Source: an uncultured Clostridiaceae bacterium (lineage in GTDB: Bacteria > Bacillota > Clostridia > Lachnospirales > Lachnospiraceae). From it: a stretch of 7,279 bases of DNA. Numbering within the stretch: the first letter of the stretch is position 1; every line of letters begins with the position of its first letter. The DNA lies in contig CATLIJ010000124.1 in the NCBI GenBank assembly GCA_949948825.1, positions 1-7,279 on the forward strand, given 5' to 3'. Shown here piece after piece: positions 1 to 7,279 of this stretch. Made by a program: the position numbers and the translations under genes. The notes under the pieces are model-generated. The model had not been told where the DNA came from, did no database searches, and saw nothing but the letters and a program-made list of their open reading frames with translations.

Positions 1-34
1 CGCCCCCATCCACATCACCAAAAAAACTCCCCAT
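1..34 (-). CDS. Possible start of the next operon gene, maybe ftsY (partial)
   Basis: An ATG at 34-32 opens a frame that runs off the window edge (first residues MGSFFGDVDGG). A purine-rich GAGGGAG lies about 7 nt upstream and could serve as a ribosome binding site. In many Clostridia the gene after rnc and smc is ftsY, the SRP receptor GTPase. Its N-terminus is variable and often begins with a short Met-Gly/Phe-rich stretch, so ftsY is the natural guess. Eleven codons cannot identify a family, and no FtsY domain is inside the window. The surrounding minus strand is very G- and GA-rich, so an ATG with a GA-rich leader could also occur by chance. Confidence 0.27.
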   Translation of the reverse strand, partial: MGSFFGDVDGG

Positions 35-131
35 CCTTTCTCTCCCTCACTCCATCCACACCACCTCACCCCCGCCTCCTACTCAGGAGCCAAACACGGT
101 CAATTTTATCATACCTCATGGAAATAAAGCA

Positions 132-269
132 GCGTGAGCGGAAGGGGAGGACGTGGGGAGACCCTCTTTCCACGTCGGTACTTAGGCTGCGTTCTTTGCA
201 GCCTTAGCACCGCTACGTGGAAAACGGAGCGAGAGCGCGTCTCCCCACGTTCTCCCCTTCCACTCACGC
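132..269. repeat. Large nested palindrome after smc
   Basis: This is a 138-nt imperfect inverted repeat made of three nested stems. The outer arms are 132-161 and 240-269 (30 positions, 28 Watson-Crick, one G-T, one mismatch). The middle arms are 167-175 and 215-223 (9 perfect pairs). The inner hairpin joins 176-190 to 198-212, with mismatches at 180/208 and 183/205, and has a 7-nt loop at 191-197. The outer arms carry a marked purine/pyrimidine asymmetry. No clear target-site duplication is visible at the ends, and no reading frame inside looks like a protein. It could be a mobile repeat of the MITE or REP type, or a large RNA structure in the smc 3' region. Only a weak T-rich stretch follows on the minus strand (about 128-122), so it is not a textbook terminator. 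Confidence 0.8.
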
Positions 270-272
270 GGA

Positions 273-290
273 CCCCCCCCTCCCATCCCC
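273..290 (-). other. G-run with quadruplex-forming pattern
   Basis: On the minus strand this reads GGGG-AT-GGG-A-GGGGGGGG. It can supply four tracts of three G with loops of 1 to 2 nt, taking two G of the last run as a loop. It lies between the smc stop codon and the outer arm of the large palindrome, so it would be in the smc 3' transcript. Folding is inferred from the pattern only. The octamer of G is also a site prone to length variation and sequencing error. Confidence 0.45.
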
Positions 291-305
291 ACATATAAAA
301 TCGAC

Positions 306-3300
306 CTACCCCTCCAACTCATTCTCAATCAAATTCACCGACACCAAAGCAGACACTCCCTTCTCTTGCATAGTAATTCCGTACAGCCGGTCCGAGGCCA
401 CCATGGTACCTCTCCGGTGAGTAATCACAATAAACTGGGTATTTTTAATCAGCTTATGTAAATATCCTGCAAACCGGTCCACATTAGAATCATCCAGGGC
501 TGCCTCAATCTCATCCAGCAGGCAGAAAGGCGATGGCTTTAAGTTCTGGATGGCGAACAAAAGAGAGATAGCGGTCAGAGCCTTCTCCCCGCCGGAAAGC
601 TGCATCATATTCTGAAGCTTCTTTCCCGGAGGCTGGGCAATAATCTGGATTCCTGCCTCCAGAATATCCTCTCCCTCCATCAGCTCCAGGGTGCCATGGC
701 CTCCTCCAAACAGTTCCTGAAACACCCGGTCAAACTCCCTGCAGATCTCTCCGAATTTCTCCTGGAACTGCCGCCGCATGCCAAGATCCAGCTCCTCAAT
801 AATCTGTAACAGCGTTTTCTCCGCTTCCACCAGATCGTCATGCTGGGATTTCATAAACTCATACCGGGTTGAAATCTCCTTGTAATCCTCAATAGCATTC
901 ACATTCACATTTCCCAAGGCCCGGATTTCATTTTTCAGCTCCTCAATGCGCTTTTTGATTTCTCCCACGCCAGAAAGCTCCGGACTGCGCAAAGGCTCTG
1001 CTGTAGTAAAGGTCAGCTCATATTCAGTCCACATATAATTCACCTGGCCTTCCAGCTTTTCCTCCAGCTTTTCCATCTGGCTCTGAAGACGGAACAAATC
1101 CTTATCCAGCTGGTTGCTGCGCTCTGCCAGCTCCTCCCGCCGGGAAAAGATCTCCCGCTGGCGTTTGGCCTGTTCTTCTCTTGCCTTTTCCAGAGCCAAA
1201 AGCTCCTCCGAAAGCTGTTCCTTCTGGACTGCAGATTCCTCCATCCGGGTCTCTAAGTCCTGAATCAGCTGCCTCTTCCCTTCAATCACCCGGTCCGAAT
1301 TACCGGTTCCTGCCACAAGGCCTTTTAATTCCTCCTCAAGACGCCGGCTCTCCTCCTGAACACGGCGGATATTTTCCATGGCAAAATCCACCTGCTGCTT
1401 AAAGCCTGCTGCCTTCAGCCGGATTTCTTCTGTCTCATGGGCAATGGCTTCTCTTGCAGTCCTTGCAGCCTCCAGCTCTGTGGACAGCTGCTCCAGTCTT
1501 TGATTTATCTCTTCCCTTTGGGCAGCAAGATCCTGGGATTCCTTCAGAAGCCTTTGTCTGGCTGTCTCAATATCCCGAATCTGCCCCTCCAGCTGGCCAT
1601 GCTCCAGCTCCAGGTCCCGGAAGGAATCCCGGATTTCCTCTTTTTTCTCCTTATACTGGCCCATGTTCAGCTCAATGGTATTTTGGTTTAATGCCTCCTG
1701 ATGCTGGTCTTTCTTTACCTGCTCCAGCTCCTCCCCTGCTTCTCCTAAAATCCCCTCGTTCAGGGAAAGCTCCTCCTGAATCCGCTCGGCCTGCACCAAT
1801 GCTTTTTCACAGACCTGTTCCAGCTCCTCAATCTCCCGCTTCCTCCCAAGCAGATTGCTGGAATTTTTGAAGGCTCCTCCAGTCATGGAGCCTCCGGCGC
1901 TTAAAAGCTCTCCCTCCAGGGTCACAATCCGAAGGGAGTAATGATACTTTCTGGCCACAGCAATGGCATGGTCAATGGTATCTGCCACCACTACCCGTCC
2001 CAAAAGGTATTTTGCCAGAACCTGGTACTCTGACTCTGTCTTCACCAGATCACTGGCAAGACCAATGACTCCTGGTTCCTTTAATGCCTCTGGCTGAGAA
2101 AATCCGTCCCGCCTGCTGATGCTGGTCAGAGGAAGAAAGGTCACTCTGCCGTATTTGTTCTTTTTCAGATATTCAATCAGCTGCTTGGCTGTCTCCTCTG
2201 TGTCTGTCACCACATTTTGAATACTCCCCCCAAGAGCTGTCTCAATGGCAGTCTCATACTGTTTTTCCGTGGTGATTAAATCAGCCACAACTCCCCGGAT
2301 TCCGTGAACCCGGTCCCGTACCTCCATGACCCGGCGAATGCTGTTTCCATATCCCTCATACCGCTCTGCCAGATTCCTAAGGGAATCCAGACGGGCTGCT
2401 GCTGTCTGATACTCCTGCTGTCTTTCATTCAGATTTCTGGACAGACGGCGCACCTCCTGGCTGCAGGCTTCCAGCTTTGTCTCCCATTCATTTTGAAGGT
2501 CCAAAAGCTCCTCCATCCTCTTTTGGGAAGCCTCCAGCTTCTCCTGTTCTGCCTGAAGAAACTCATCCTGAACCGACTCATCGCTTTTAAAATGCAGAAG
2601 CTTCTGGCGCACCTCCAAAAGACGCATCTGAACCTGCTCTGCCATAGCTTCATACCGCTGTTCCTTTGCTGTGAGAGACGCCTTTTCATTCAGGCTGTCA
2701 ATAATCCTTGCCTTTCCCTCCTCCATCTGCTGCTCTGTCAGCTGAATCTTCTGGTCTTTCCCCAAAAGACGCTGCTTTGCCTCCTGAAGCATTTCCTGGC
2801 TCTCTTTTGCATCTTCCTGGCCCGCTGTGCCGTCTGCCTGATATCCGGCAATCTGCTGTCTCTTCTCCTCCTGCTCTTTCTCAATGGACTGGATTCTGGC
2901 CTGAATGTGGTCTGCATTCATCTTTTCCGTATTGATCTGCTCATAAAGCACATCAATCTGGCCTTTTATGCTGCCCTTTTCCATCTCGGTCTGGCTTAAA
3001 AGCTCCCGTTTCTTCGTAATATCCTGCTGCAGCTTCTCAAGTTTTTCCTCTAGTTGGTCATAGGATGCCTTTTCCTCCTCTGACTGGCGGGCTGCCTCTG
3101 CCATATCTCCGGACACAATCGCGCTTTTTTCTCCCACCTGGCTGATCTGGCTTCGGATCTCCTCAGACTCTAAGAGAAACAAATTCACATCAAAGGTCTT
3201 TAACTGTTCCCTTAAGTTTAAGTATTTTCTTGCAGCCTCTGACTGACGGGCCAAAGGCCCTACCTGCTTTTCCAGCTCTGCCAGAATATCTCCTACCCGG

Positions 3301-3855
3301 ATCAGATTCTGCTTTTCATCCTCCAGCTTTTTCTGGGCAATGGCTTTCCTTCGCTTGAATTTGACAATCCCTGCGGCCTCGTCAAACAATTCCCGCCGGT
3401 CCTCCGGCTTGCCGCTTAAAATCTTGTCAATCTGGCCCTGACCAATGATGGAATACCCTTCTTTTCCGATTCCGGTGTCGTAAAACAGTTCGTTGATATC
3501 CTTTAACCGGCAGGCGCTTCCATTAATCCGGTACTCACTTTCCCCGGAACGGTACAATCTTCTGGCCACTGTAACCTCATCATAATCAATGGTCCGAATT
3601 GTCCAGGGTAATGGCCACATAGGCAAAGCCCTGAGGCTTTCGAAGCTCTGTGCCTGCAAAAATCACGTCCTGCATGCTGGCGCCCCGAAGCTGACGGATT
3701 CTCTGTTCTCCCAAAACCCACCGGACCGCATCCGCCACATTGCTCTTGCCGCTGCCGTTTGGCCCTACAATGCCAGTAATTCCATTGTGAAATTCAAAGG
3801 TAATCTTGTTGGCAAAGGATTTGAAACCCTGTATCTCTATGGTCTTTAAGTACAT
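306..3855 (-). pseudogene. smc: Chromosome segregation ATPase SMC, with one frameshift
   Basis: SMC is the core of bacterial condensin; with ScpA and ScpB it organises and segregates the chromosome. The start ATG (3855-3853) has AAGGAG 5 nt upstream and overlaps the rnc end by 10 nt. Reconstructed protein: N-terminal head with Walker A GPNGSGKS at residues 31-38, coiled coil from about 170, hinge about 518-671 with GGSMTGG, returning coiled coil, then C-terminal head with signature LSGGEKAL near 1087, Walker B FCLLDE near 1111 and the switch histidine in VITHRRGTM. The first frame ends at TGA 3588-3586 after codon 89 (LDNSDH). The protein resumes in another frame at IDYDEV (ATT at 3590-3588) and runs 1094 residues to TAG 308-306. 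Homologues have DHxLPID here, so about 11 nt are missing. Restoring them gives 1186 residues, the length of Bacillus subtilis SMC. No other damage is seen, so this is either a recent mutation or a sequence error. The family call is near certain. Confidence 0.93.
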
Positions 3856-4544
3856 ATATGCTCCTTAAGCTTAAGTATTCCCCGATATGCAGCCACCTGC
3901 TCTGCCGCCTTCTTGGTTCTGCCGCTGCCTCTTCCGATCTCCTGACCGTTTAACATAGCCCGGACTTCAAAAACCTTTTGGTGATCCGGACCTGCCTCCT
4001 TTAAAATCTCATATTCCAGAACCTGCTCTGTATCATTGGCCTGTACGATTTCCTGCAGGATAGTCTTGCTATCATAAAAGAGCTGCTTATGTTCCAAATC
4101 GTTCAGCACAAACTGATGAACAAACTCTTTTGCACTAGCAAAACCACCATCCAGGTAGATTGCCCCAATAAGGGCTTCCATGGCATCGGAAACCACTGAG
4201 TCCCTGTGCCTGCCCCCGGTGATCTCTTCCCCTCTGCCAAGAAGCAGATAATCTCCAAGGTTAATCTCTGAAGCACAAAATGCCAGGGTAGGCTCACAGA
4301 CCACACTGGCCCGGATTTTTGTCAGCTCCCCCTCTGGTTTTTCCCTGTAGGCATGAAACAAAAAATCACTGGAAATCAGCTCCAGCACGGCATCTCCCAA
4401 AAACTCCAGCCGCTCGTTGCAGTCCTTTTTATCTATATTGTGCTCATTGGCAAAAGAGCTGTGCAGCATGGCCTGCCGCAAAAGCCTCCGGTTCTTAAAC
4501 TGGTACTGGATCTTTCCCTCCAATTCCCTGAAATCCCGGTTCAT
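3846..4544 (-). CDS. rnc: Ribonuclease III
   Basis: RNase III cuts double-stranded RNA, processing rRNA precursors and some mRNAs and antisense duplexes in the cytoplasm. The 232-residue protein has the usual two parts: an endonuclease domain (about 1-150) and a dsRNA-binding domain (about 160-230, ending in GRGSGRTKKAAEQVAA). The signature NERLEFLGDAVL supplies E44, E47 and D51, and SDAMEALIGAIYLDGG supplies D120 and E123, equivalent to the known metal-binding catalytic set. The ATG at 4544-4542 is preferred because AGGAGG lies 4 nt before it. An in-frame GTG at 4568 would add 8 residues but has no well-spaced site and falls inside a small palindrome (4564-4576). The 3' end overlaps the smc start by 10 nt, and smc's ribosome binding site lies inside rnc, which suggests translational coupling. 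Length and motifs are normal. Confidence 0.97.
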   Translation of the reverse strand: MNRDFRELEGKIQYQFKNRRLLRQAMLHSSFANEHNIDKKDCNERLEFLGDAVLELISSDFLFHAYREKPEGELTKIRASVVCEPTLAFCASEINLGDYLLLGRGEEITGGRHRDSVVSDAMEALIGAIYLDGGFASAKEFVHQFVLNDLEHKQLFYDSKTILQEIVQANDTEQVLEYEILKEAGPDHQKVFEVRAMLNGQEIGRGSGRTKKAAEQVAAYRGILKLKEHICT

Positions 4545-4548
4545 AAAA

Positions 4549-4554
4549 CCCTCC
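4549..4554 (-). promoter_or_regulatory. Ribosome binding site that fixes the rnc start
   Basis: AGGAGG on the minus strand, with the extended form AAGGAGGG, lies 4 nt upstream of the ATG at 4544-4542. This favours a 232-residue RNase III over the GTG-started 240-residue form. Confidence 0.8.
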
Positions 4555-4605
4555 TTCCATCCCTTCACGAAGTGAAATAACCACTCGCAGAGAAAGGGAG
4601 CCGCT

Positions 4606-4666
4606 CCAATGGTAGAATTGTCTCAAAGCTGCCTGCCAGCCATTGGCAGAATCTCTCTCACAATTC
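4606..4666 (-). repeat. Structured inverted-repeat element between acpP and rnc
   Basis: The 167-nt gap between acpP and rnc holds several overlapping inverted repeats. An outer 7-bp pair (gaattgt 4615-4621 with acaattc 4660-4666) encloses a hairpin of 6 bp (ctgcca 4633-4638 with tggcag 4644-4649, loop 4639-4643). A second perfect 7-bp pair, ccaatgg 4606-4612 with ccattgg 4640-4646, uses part of the same bases, so the two folds exclude each other. There is no T-run after it and no promoter-like pair of hexamers. It may be a dispersed intergenic repeat or a leader element acting on rnc-smc expression or mRNA processing; the function is not known. Confidence 0.5.
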
Positions 4667-4711
4667 CTAATTGAAACATGCCCCCTCTTCCCATAGTCTT
4701 AAGAAATATTG

Positions 4712-4942
4712 TTAATTCAGCGCATTTTTAATCTGCTCCACTGCGTCTCCCACGGTCACAATCTGCTCTGCTGCATCTGTGGGAATCTCAATGTCAAACT
4801 CTTCTTCAATCCCCATGACAATCTGGAAAATATCCAGGGAATCCGCCCCCAAATCCTCCACAAAGGTGGTGTCCATGGTAATCTCCCCTGCCTCAACATT
4901 CAATACCTCTCCGATAATATTCTGCAATTTTTCAAATTCCAT
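4712..4942 (-). CDS. acpP: Acyl carrier protein
   Basis: This is the small acidic carrier that holds growing acyl chains as thioesters on 4'-phosphopantetheine during type II fatty acid synthesis. The 76-residue length is typical. The attachment motif DSL (in GADSLDIFQ) places the modified serine at residue 35, near the start of helix II, which is followed by the acidic IEEEFDIEIP recognition region. AGGAGAGG ends 8 nt before the ATG. The gene starts 30 nt after plsX, so the two are almost certainly co-transcribed. plsX-acpP adjacency is common in Firmicutes and fits a shared role in supplying acyl groups for membrane lipid. No damage is seen. Confidence 0.97.
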   Translation of the reverse strand: MEFEKLQNIIGEVLNVEAGEITMDTTFVEDLGADSLDIFQIVMGIEEEFDIEIPTDAAEQIVTVGDAVEQIKNALN

Positions 4943-4972
4943 AATGATATCCTCTCCTGTATTTTTTCTTTT

Positions 4973-5968
4973 TTATACCTGCAAACTTTCCCGAATCTTC
5001 TCATTAATCTTTTGTTCCTTAAAGGTGACACACTGAATAATGGAATTGCTCACCTCTCTGGCCCCGGCACTGCCATGAGTCTTTACCACCAGACCCTTCA
5101 GTCCCAAAAGCGGCGCTCCGCCGTACCTGGACGCGTCAAATGCCTTTAAAGTCTCCTTTAAGGCAGGTTTTACCAAGAGCGCTCCCAGCTTGCTGCGCAG
5201 GGTGCTCATCATTCCCTTTTTCACCATGGAAATCAGAGTGGCGCCGGTTCCCTCATACAGCTTTAAAATCACATTACCAGTAAATGCTTCGCAGACAATC
5301 ACATCCGCTCCTCCATGGGGAATCTCTCTGGCTTCAATGCTGCCGGTAAAATGAATATCTGTACATTCCTTCAGAAGAGGAAAGGTGTCTTTTACCAGGG
5401 CATTGCCCTTTTCCTCCTCTGCTCCGATATTCACAATGCCCACCCTTGGCTTTGGAATGCCGATGACATGCTCCATATAAATGGACCCCATGCGGGCAAA
5501 CTGCACCAGATGAGATGGCCGCGCATCCACATTGGCCCCGCTGTCCAAAAGCAGGGACACCCCCTTTTCCGTGGGAATCAAAGCCCCAAAGGGCGGACGC
5601 TCCACTCCCTTTAACCTGCCCACAATCACCTGGCCGCCTACCAGAATCGCCCCGGAGCTTCCTGCCGAGACAAATGCATCCGCCTCCCCGGATTTTACCA
5701 GGTTCATGCCCACCACAATGGAGGAATCCTTTTTCCGGCGCACTGCATTCACCGGAGGCTCGTCCGTCTCAATTACCTCCGACGCAGGAATCAGCTGCAC
5801 CTGCTTTTTGGGGTAGGTATGCCGGGACAGCTCCTTTGTCACCGCATCCTCCCTGCCTACCAAAAGCACCTGAATGTCTGCACGATGGGACACTGCATCC
5901 ACTACGCCCTTCACAATCTCACCGGGCGCATTGTCTCCGCCCATTGCATCTACTGCCACTTTTACCAT
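4973..5968 (-). CDS. plsX: Phosphate acyltransferase PlsX
   Basis: PlsX converts acyl-ACP and phosphate to acyl-phosphate, the acyl donor used by PlsY for the first step of phosphatidic acid synthesis. It is a peripheral protein at the inner face of the membrane. The 331-residue protein is full length. It has the N-terminal VAVDAMGGDNAP motif (residues 4-15), SAGSSGA near 101-107, LDSGANVDARP near 141-151, CEAFTGNVILK near 226-236 and YGGAPLLGLKG near 282-292, all typical of the family. The ATG at 5968-5966 is preceded by a long AGGAGAGGAGAG stretch. It is the first gene after a sigma-A type promoter and is followed after 30 nt by acpP, its substrate carrier. In many Clostridia rpmF or a DUF177 gene sits upstream; here an ATPase gene does. 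Confidence 0.97.
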   Translation of the reverse strand: MVKVAVDAMGGDNAPGEIVKGVVDAVSHRADIQVLLVGREDAVTKELSRHTYPKKQVQLIPASEVIETDEPPVNAVRRKKDSSIVVGMNLVKSGEADAFVSAGSSGAILVGGQVIVGRLKGVERPPFGALIPTEKGVSLLLDSGANVDARPSHLVQFARMGSIYMEHVIGIPKPRVGIVNIGAEEEKGNALVKDTFPLLKECTDIHFTGSIEAREIPHGGADVIVCEAFTGNVILKLYEGTGATLISMVKKGMMSTLRSKLGALLVKPALKETLKAFDASRYGGAPLLGLKGLVVKTHGSAGAREVSNSIIQCVTFKEQKINEKIRESLQV

Positions 5969-6012
5969 ACTGCTCTCCTCTCCTGCTTTACAGGTAATGC
6001 TTTTCTTTAACT

Positions 6013-6041
6013 ACTATATTAAATATTGTTTTATAAGTCAA
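6013..6041 (-). promoter_or_regulatory. Sigma-A promoter for the plsX-acpP-rnc-smc operon
   Basis: On the minus strand a -35 box TTGACT (6041-6036) and a -10 box TATAGT (6018-6013) are separated by exactly 17 nt of AT-rich spacer; each box matches consensus in 5 of 6 bases. Transcription would start near 6006, leaving a leader of about 38 nt before the plsX ATG. An inverted repeat TATTG-N10-CAATA (6043-6039 and 6028-6024) overlaps the -35 box and spacer and could be an operator, but it matches no regulator site I can name with confidence. Confidence 0.72.
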
Positions 6042-6087
6042 TAAGAAATATTCGCCTTTCGAAAAACAGAAATTCTCCATACGTTTC

Positions 6088-7279
6088 CTAGTCTAAAACT
6101 TCCACTTTACAAAAATGTTTCTTCGTTTTTCTGCTGTAACTGATCCCTACTGCAAGAATCCTTCCTGTGTATTTCGGTTTTTAACCCAAAGAATCTTTTG
6201 TCATCAGCAATTTTCTAAATTGTTCCATAATTTCTTTATTAGGAATAAATACCTTCCCGTTTTCATAGGTTAAAAGACCATAAACAACCATAGCCGAATA
6301 AATCTCATCCTTTGTATTCAAATCCATGGAAACAGCTGCATAGTTTTGTATTTCCGAACAAATCCCCTCTCCGGCTACCATAAAAACCAGGTCCTCCCGA
6401 ACCGCATTTATATTATTACGAATATAGTAAAAAATTTCATCATAGGGTCCGGAGCTGGTCCAATAATTAGTTAATTGATTATCAGATAATGCACACACTA
6501 CTGAACGTGGATTATAGATTCTTCTGCCTCCGGCAGTATAATAACCATCATACCAACTACGCAAATCCTCCCTGGTTAAATCCGGACCATTCGTTTCCTT
6601 TTTGAATGTTTCAAACAGGCTGTCTACTTCTGAGTCAAGAAAACCAAAATATTGACTGAATTTCTTTTTCGTGGCCATATCATACTCCAGAAACATATTC
6701 AGTTCAGAGCCGCTGGAATATTTTGATATAGGAAGCACTCCTGTCATATAAGCTAATTCCACATACACCTGATCTTTCAGAAGATTTTTTAAAAACAATA
6801 AATATTTTACCTTGTCCTCATTCGTAATAAATGACATGTGAAAAATCGCATCCCACTCATCTAAAATGAAAATAAATTTATCTCTGTTTTTTTGAAATAC
6901 AGCTGTCAGAGTGTCCCATACTGCATCTGATGTCTGAATCTCTATCTCTGGATAAGCTTCCTTCAAATCCTGATTCAATCCATCCTGAATCCGTGTTATA
7001 TAAGAATCATAATGGGAGCAATCTCTTGGCATTTTACTGAAATCAATAAATATCATATGATGTCTGTTTAAATGAGACAAATAATCTTTTTCTCTGGCAA
7101 TGAACAGATGGTCAAAAATCTCTCTGCTGTCTGTTGCTTTTCCAAAAAATGCCCCAACCATATTTGCCATAACGCTTTTTCCAAAACGGCGAGGTCTTGT
7201 TATGCAAACATATCGGTTCTTTTTTCCAAGAATAGAAATCAATTCCTTAATCAGCAGGGATTTATCCACAAAATAAGGG
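6088..7279 (-). pseudogene. AAA-ATPase-like / PD-(D/E)XK nuclease family protein, nuclease core deleted, 5' end outside window
   Basis: The gene belongs to the family with an N-terminal AAA-ATPase-like domain (PF09820 type) and a C-terminal PD-(D/E)XK nuclease domain (PF08011/DUF1703 type). Its biological role is unsettled. Visible marks are the P-loop variant ITRPRRFGKS, the Walker B region FIFILDEWDAIF, then TGVLPISKY, WYDGYY and IYNPRSVV. The GTG at 7269 is probably not the start: the frame continues upstream as PYFVDKSLL, which suits the family. The ATPase frame ends at TAA 6183-6181 after KDSLG. Directly after, in the same frame, 6180-6088 encodes KPKYTGRILAVGIS...KVEVLD and then TAG, which resembles the normal C-terminal end of full-length members. 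The roughly 100-plus residues in between, holding the nuclease active site, are absent. The lower GC than the plsX operon suggests accessory origin. A stand-alone ATPase product remains possible. Confidence 0.8.

Noticed and set aside
108..136. A possible promoter for the next gene with TATGAT (113-108) as -10 box.
   Set aside because: No acceptable -35 hexamer lies 16-18 nt upstream; the corresponding bases fall in the palindrome arm and do not resemble TTGACA.
109..294. A 61-codon minus-strand open frame after smc.
   Set aside because: It runs through both arms of the palindrome, is dominated by Arg and Gly from GC-rich repeats, and resembles no family I know.
2304..2999. A 231-codon plus-strand open frame rich in Leu, Ile and Cys that looks like a membrane protein.
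   Set aside because: It is exactly antisense to the SMC coiled coil. The complement of Glu/Gln/Lys-rich codons gives Leu/Phe-rich codons, and there is no ribosome binding site or recognisable family.
1000..3200. Many recurring CAGCTCCTC / CTCCAGC-like words inside smc.
   Set aside because: They come from repeated Glu-Glu-Leu and Leu-Glu codons of the coiled coil; spacing is irregular, so they are neither CRISPR nor a true DNA repeat.
3586..3660. Programmed ribosomal frameshifting as the explanation of the two smc frames.
   Set aside because: There is no slippery heptamer or obvious stimulatory structure at the switch, and conserved residues (xLP) are missing at the same point, which fits a deletion better.
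4545..4568. A longer rnc form starting at GTG 4568.
   Set aside because: It lacks a well-spaced ribosome binding site, while the ATG at 4544 has AGGAGG 4 nt upstream and gives a standard N-terminus.
5515..5997. A 160-codon plus-strand open frame rich in Pro, Ser and His.
   Set aside because: It is antisense to plsX, has low-complexity composition and no family resemblance.
7267..7269. GTG as the start of the ATPase-like gene.
   Set aside because: The open frame continues to the window edge and encodes PYFVDKSLL, which suits the family, so the true start is outside.

Overview
The window looks like a chromosomal segment from a Firmicute of the class Clostridia, most likely a Lachnospiraceae-type gut anaerobe. 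This is inferred from the protein sequences, the strong AGGAGG-type ribosome binding sites and the gene order; no database search was run. Every supported gene is on the minus strand, so transcription runs from high to low coordinates.

Reading in that direction: (1) 7279-6088 holds an AAA-ATPase-like gene entering from outside the window. It is lower in GC than its neighbours. Its ATPase part is intact as far as it is visible, but the C-terminal PD-(D/E)XK nuclease module is reduced to a 30-codon tail lying in frame just after a TAA stop, which looks like a deletion scar. (2) A good sigma-A promoter (6041-6013) starts a housekeeping operon: plsX (acyl-phosphate synthesis), acpP (acyl carrier protein), rnc (RNase III) and smc (chromosome condensation ATPase). 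plsX and acpP are 30 nt apart. acpP and rnc are separated by a 167-nt gap containing a compact inverted-repeat element. rnc and smc overlap by 10 nt. (3) smc is complete from start to natural stop except for one frameshift near codon 89, where homologous proteins imply about 11 nt are missing. (4) 305-1 is non-coding apart from a possible gene start at the very edge. It contains a 138-nt nested palindrome and a G-run capable of forming a G-quadruplex on the minus strand. The last 34 nt may be the start of the next gene; ftsY is expected there from the usual rnc-smc-ftsY order, but too little is visible to prove it.

plsX and acpP supply the acyl-phosphate and the carrier for fatty acid and phospholipid synthesis. 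rnc and smc are co-transcribed with them in many Firmicutes. I found no complete new multi-gene system. The unusual items are the two damaged genes (smc and the ATPase-nuclease), the large palindrome after smc and the structured leader before rnc.
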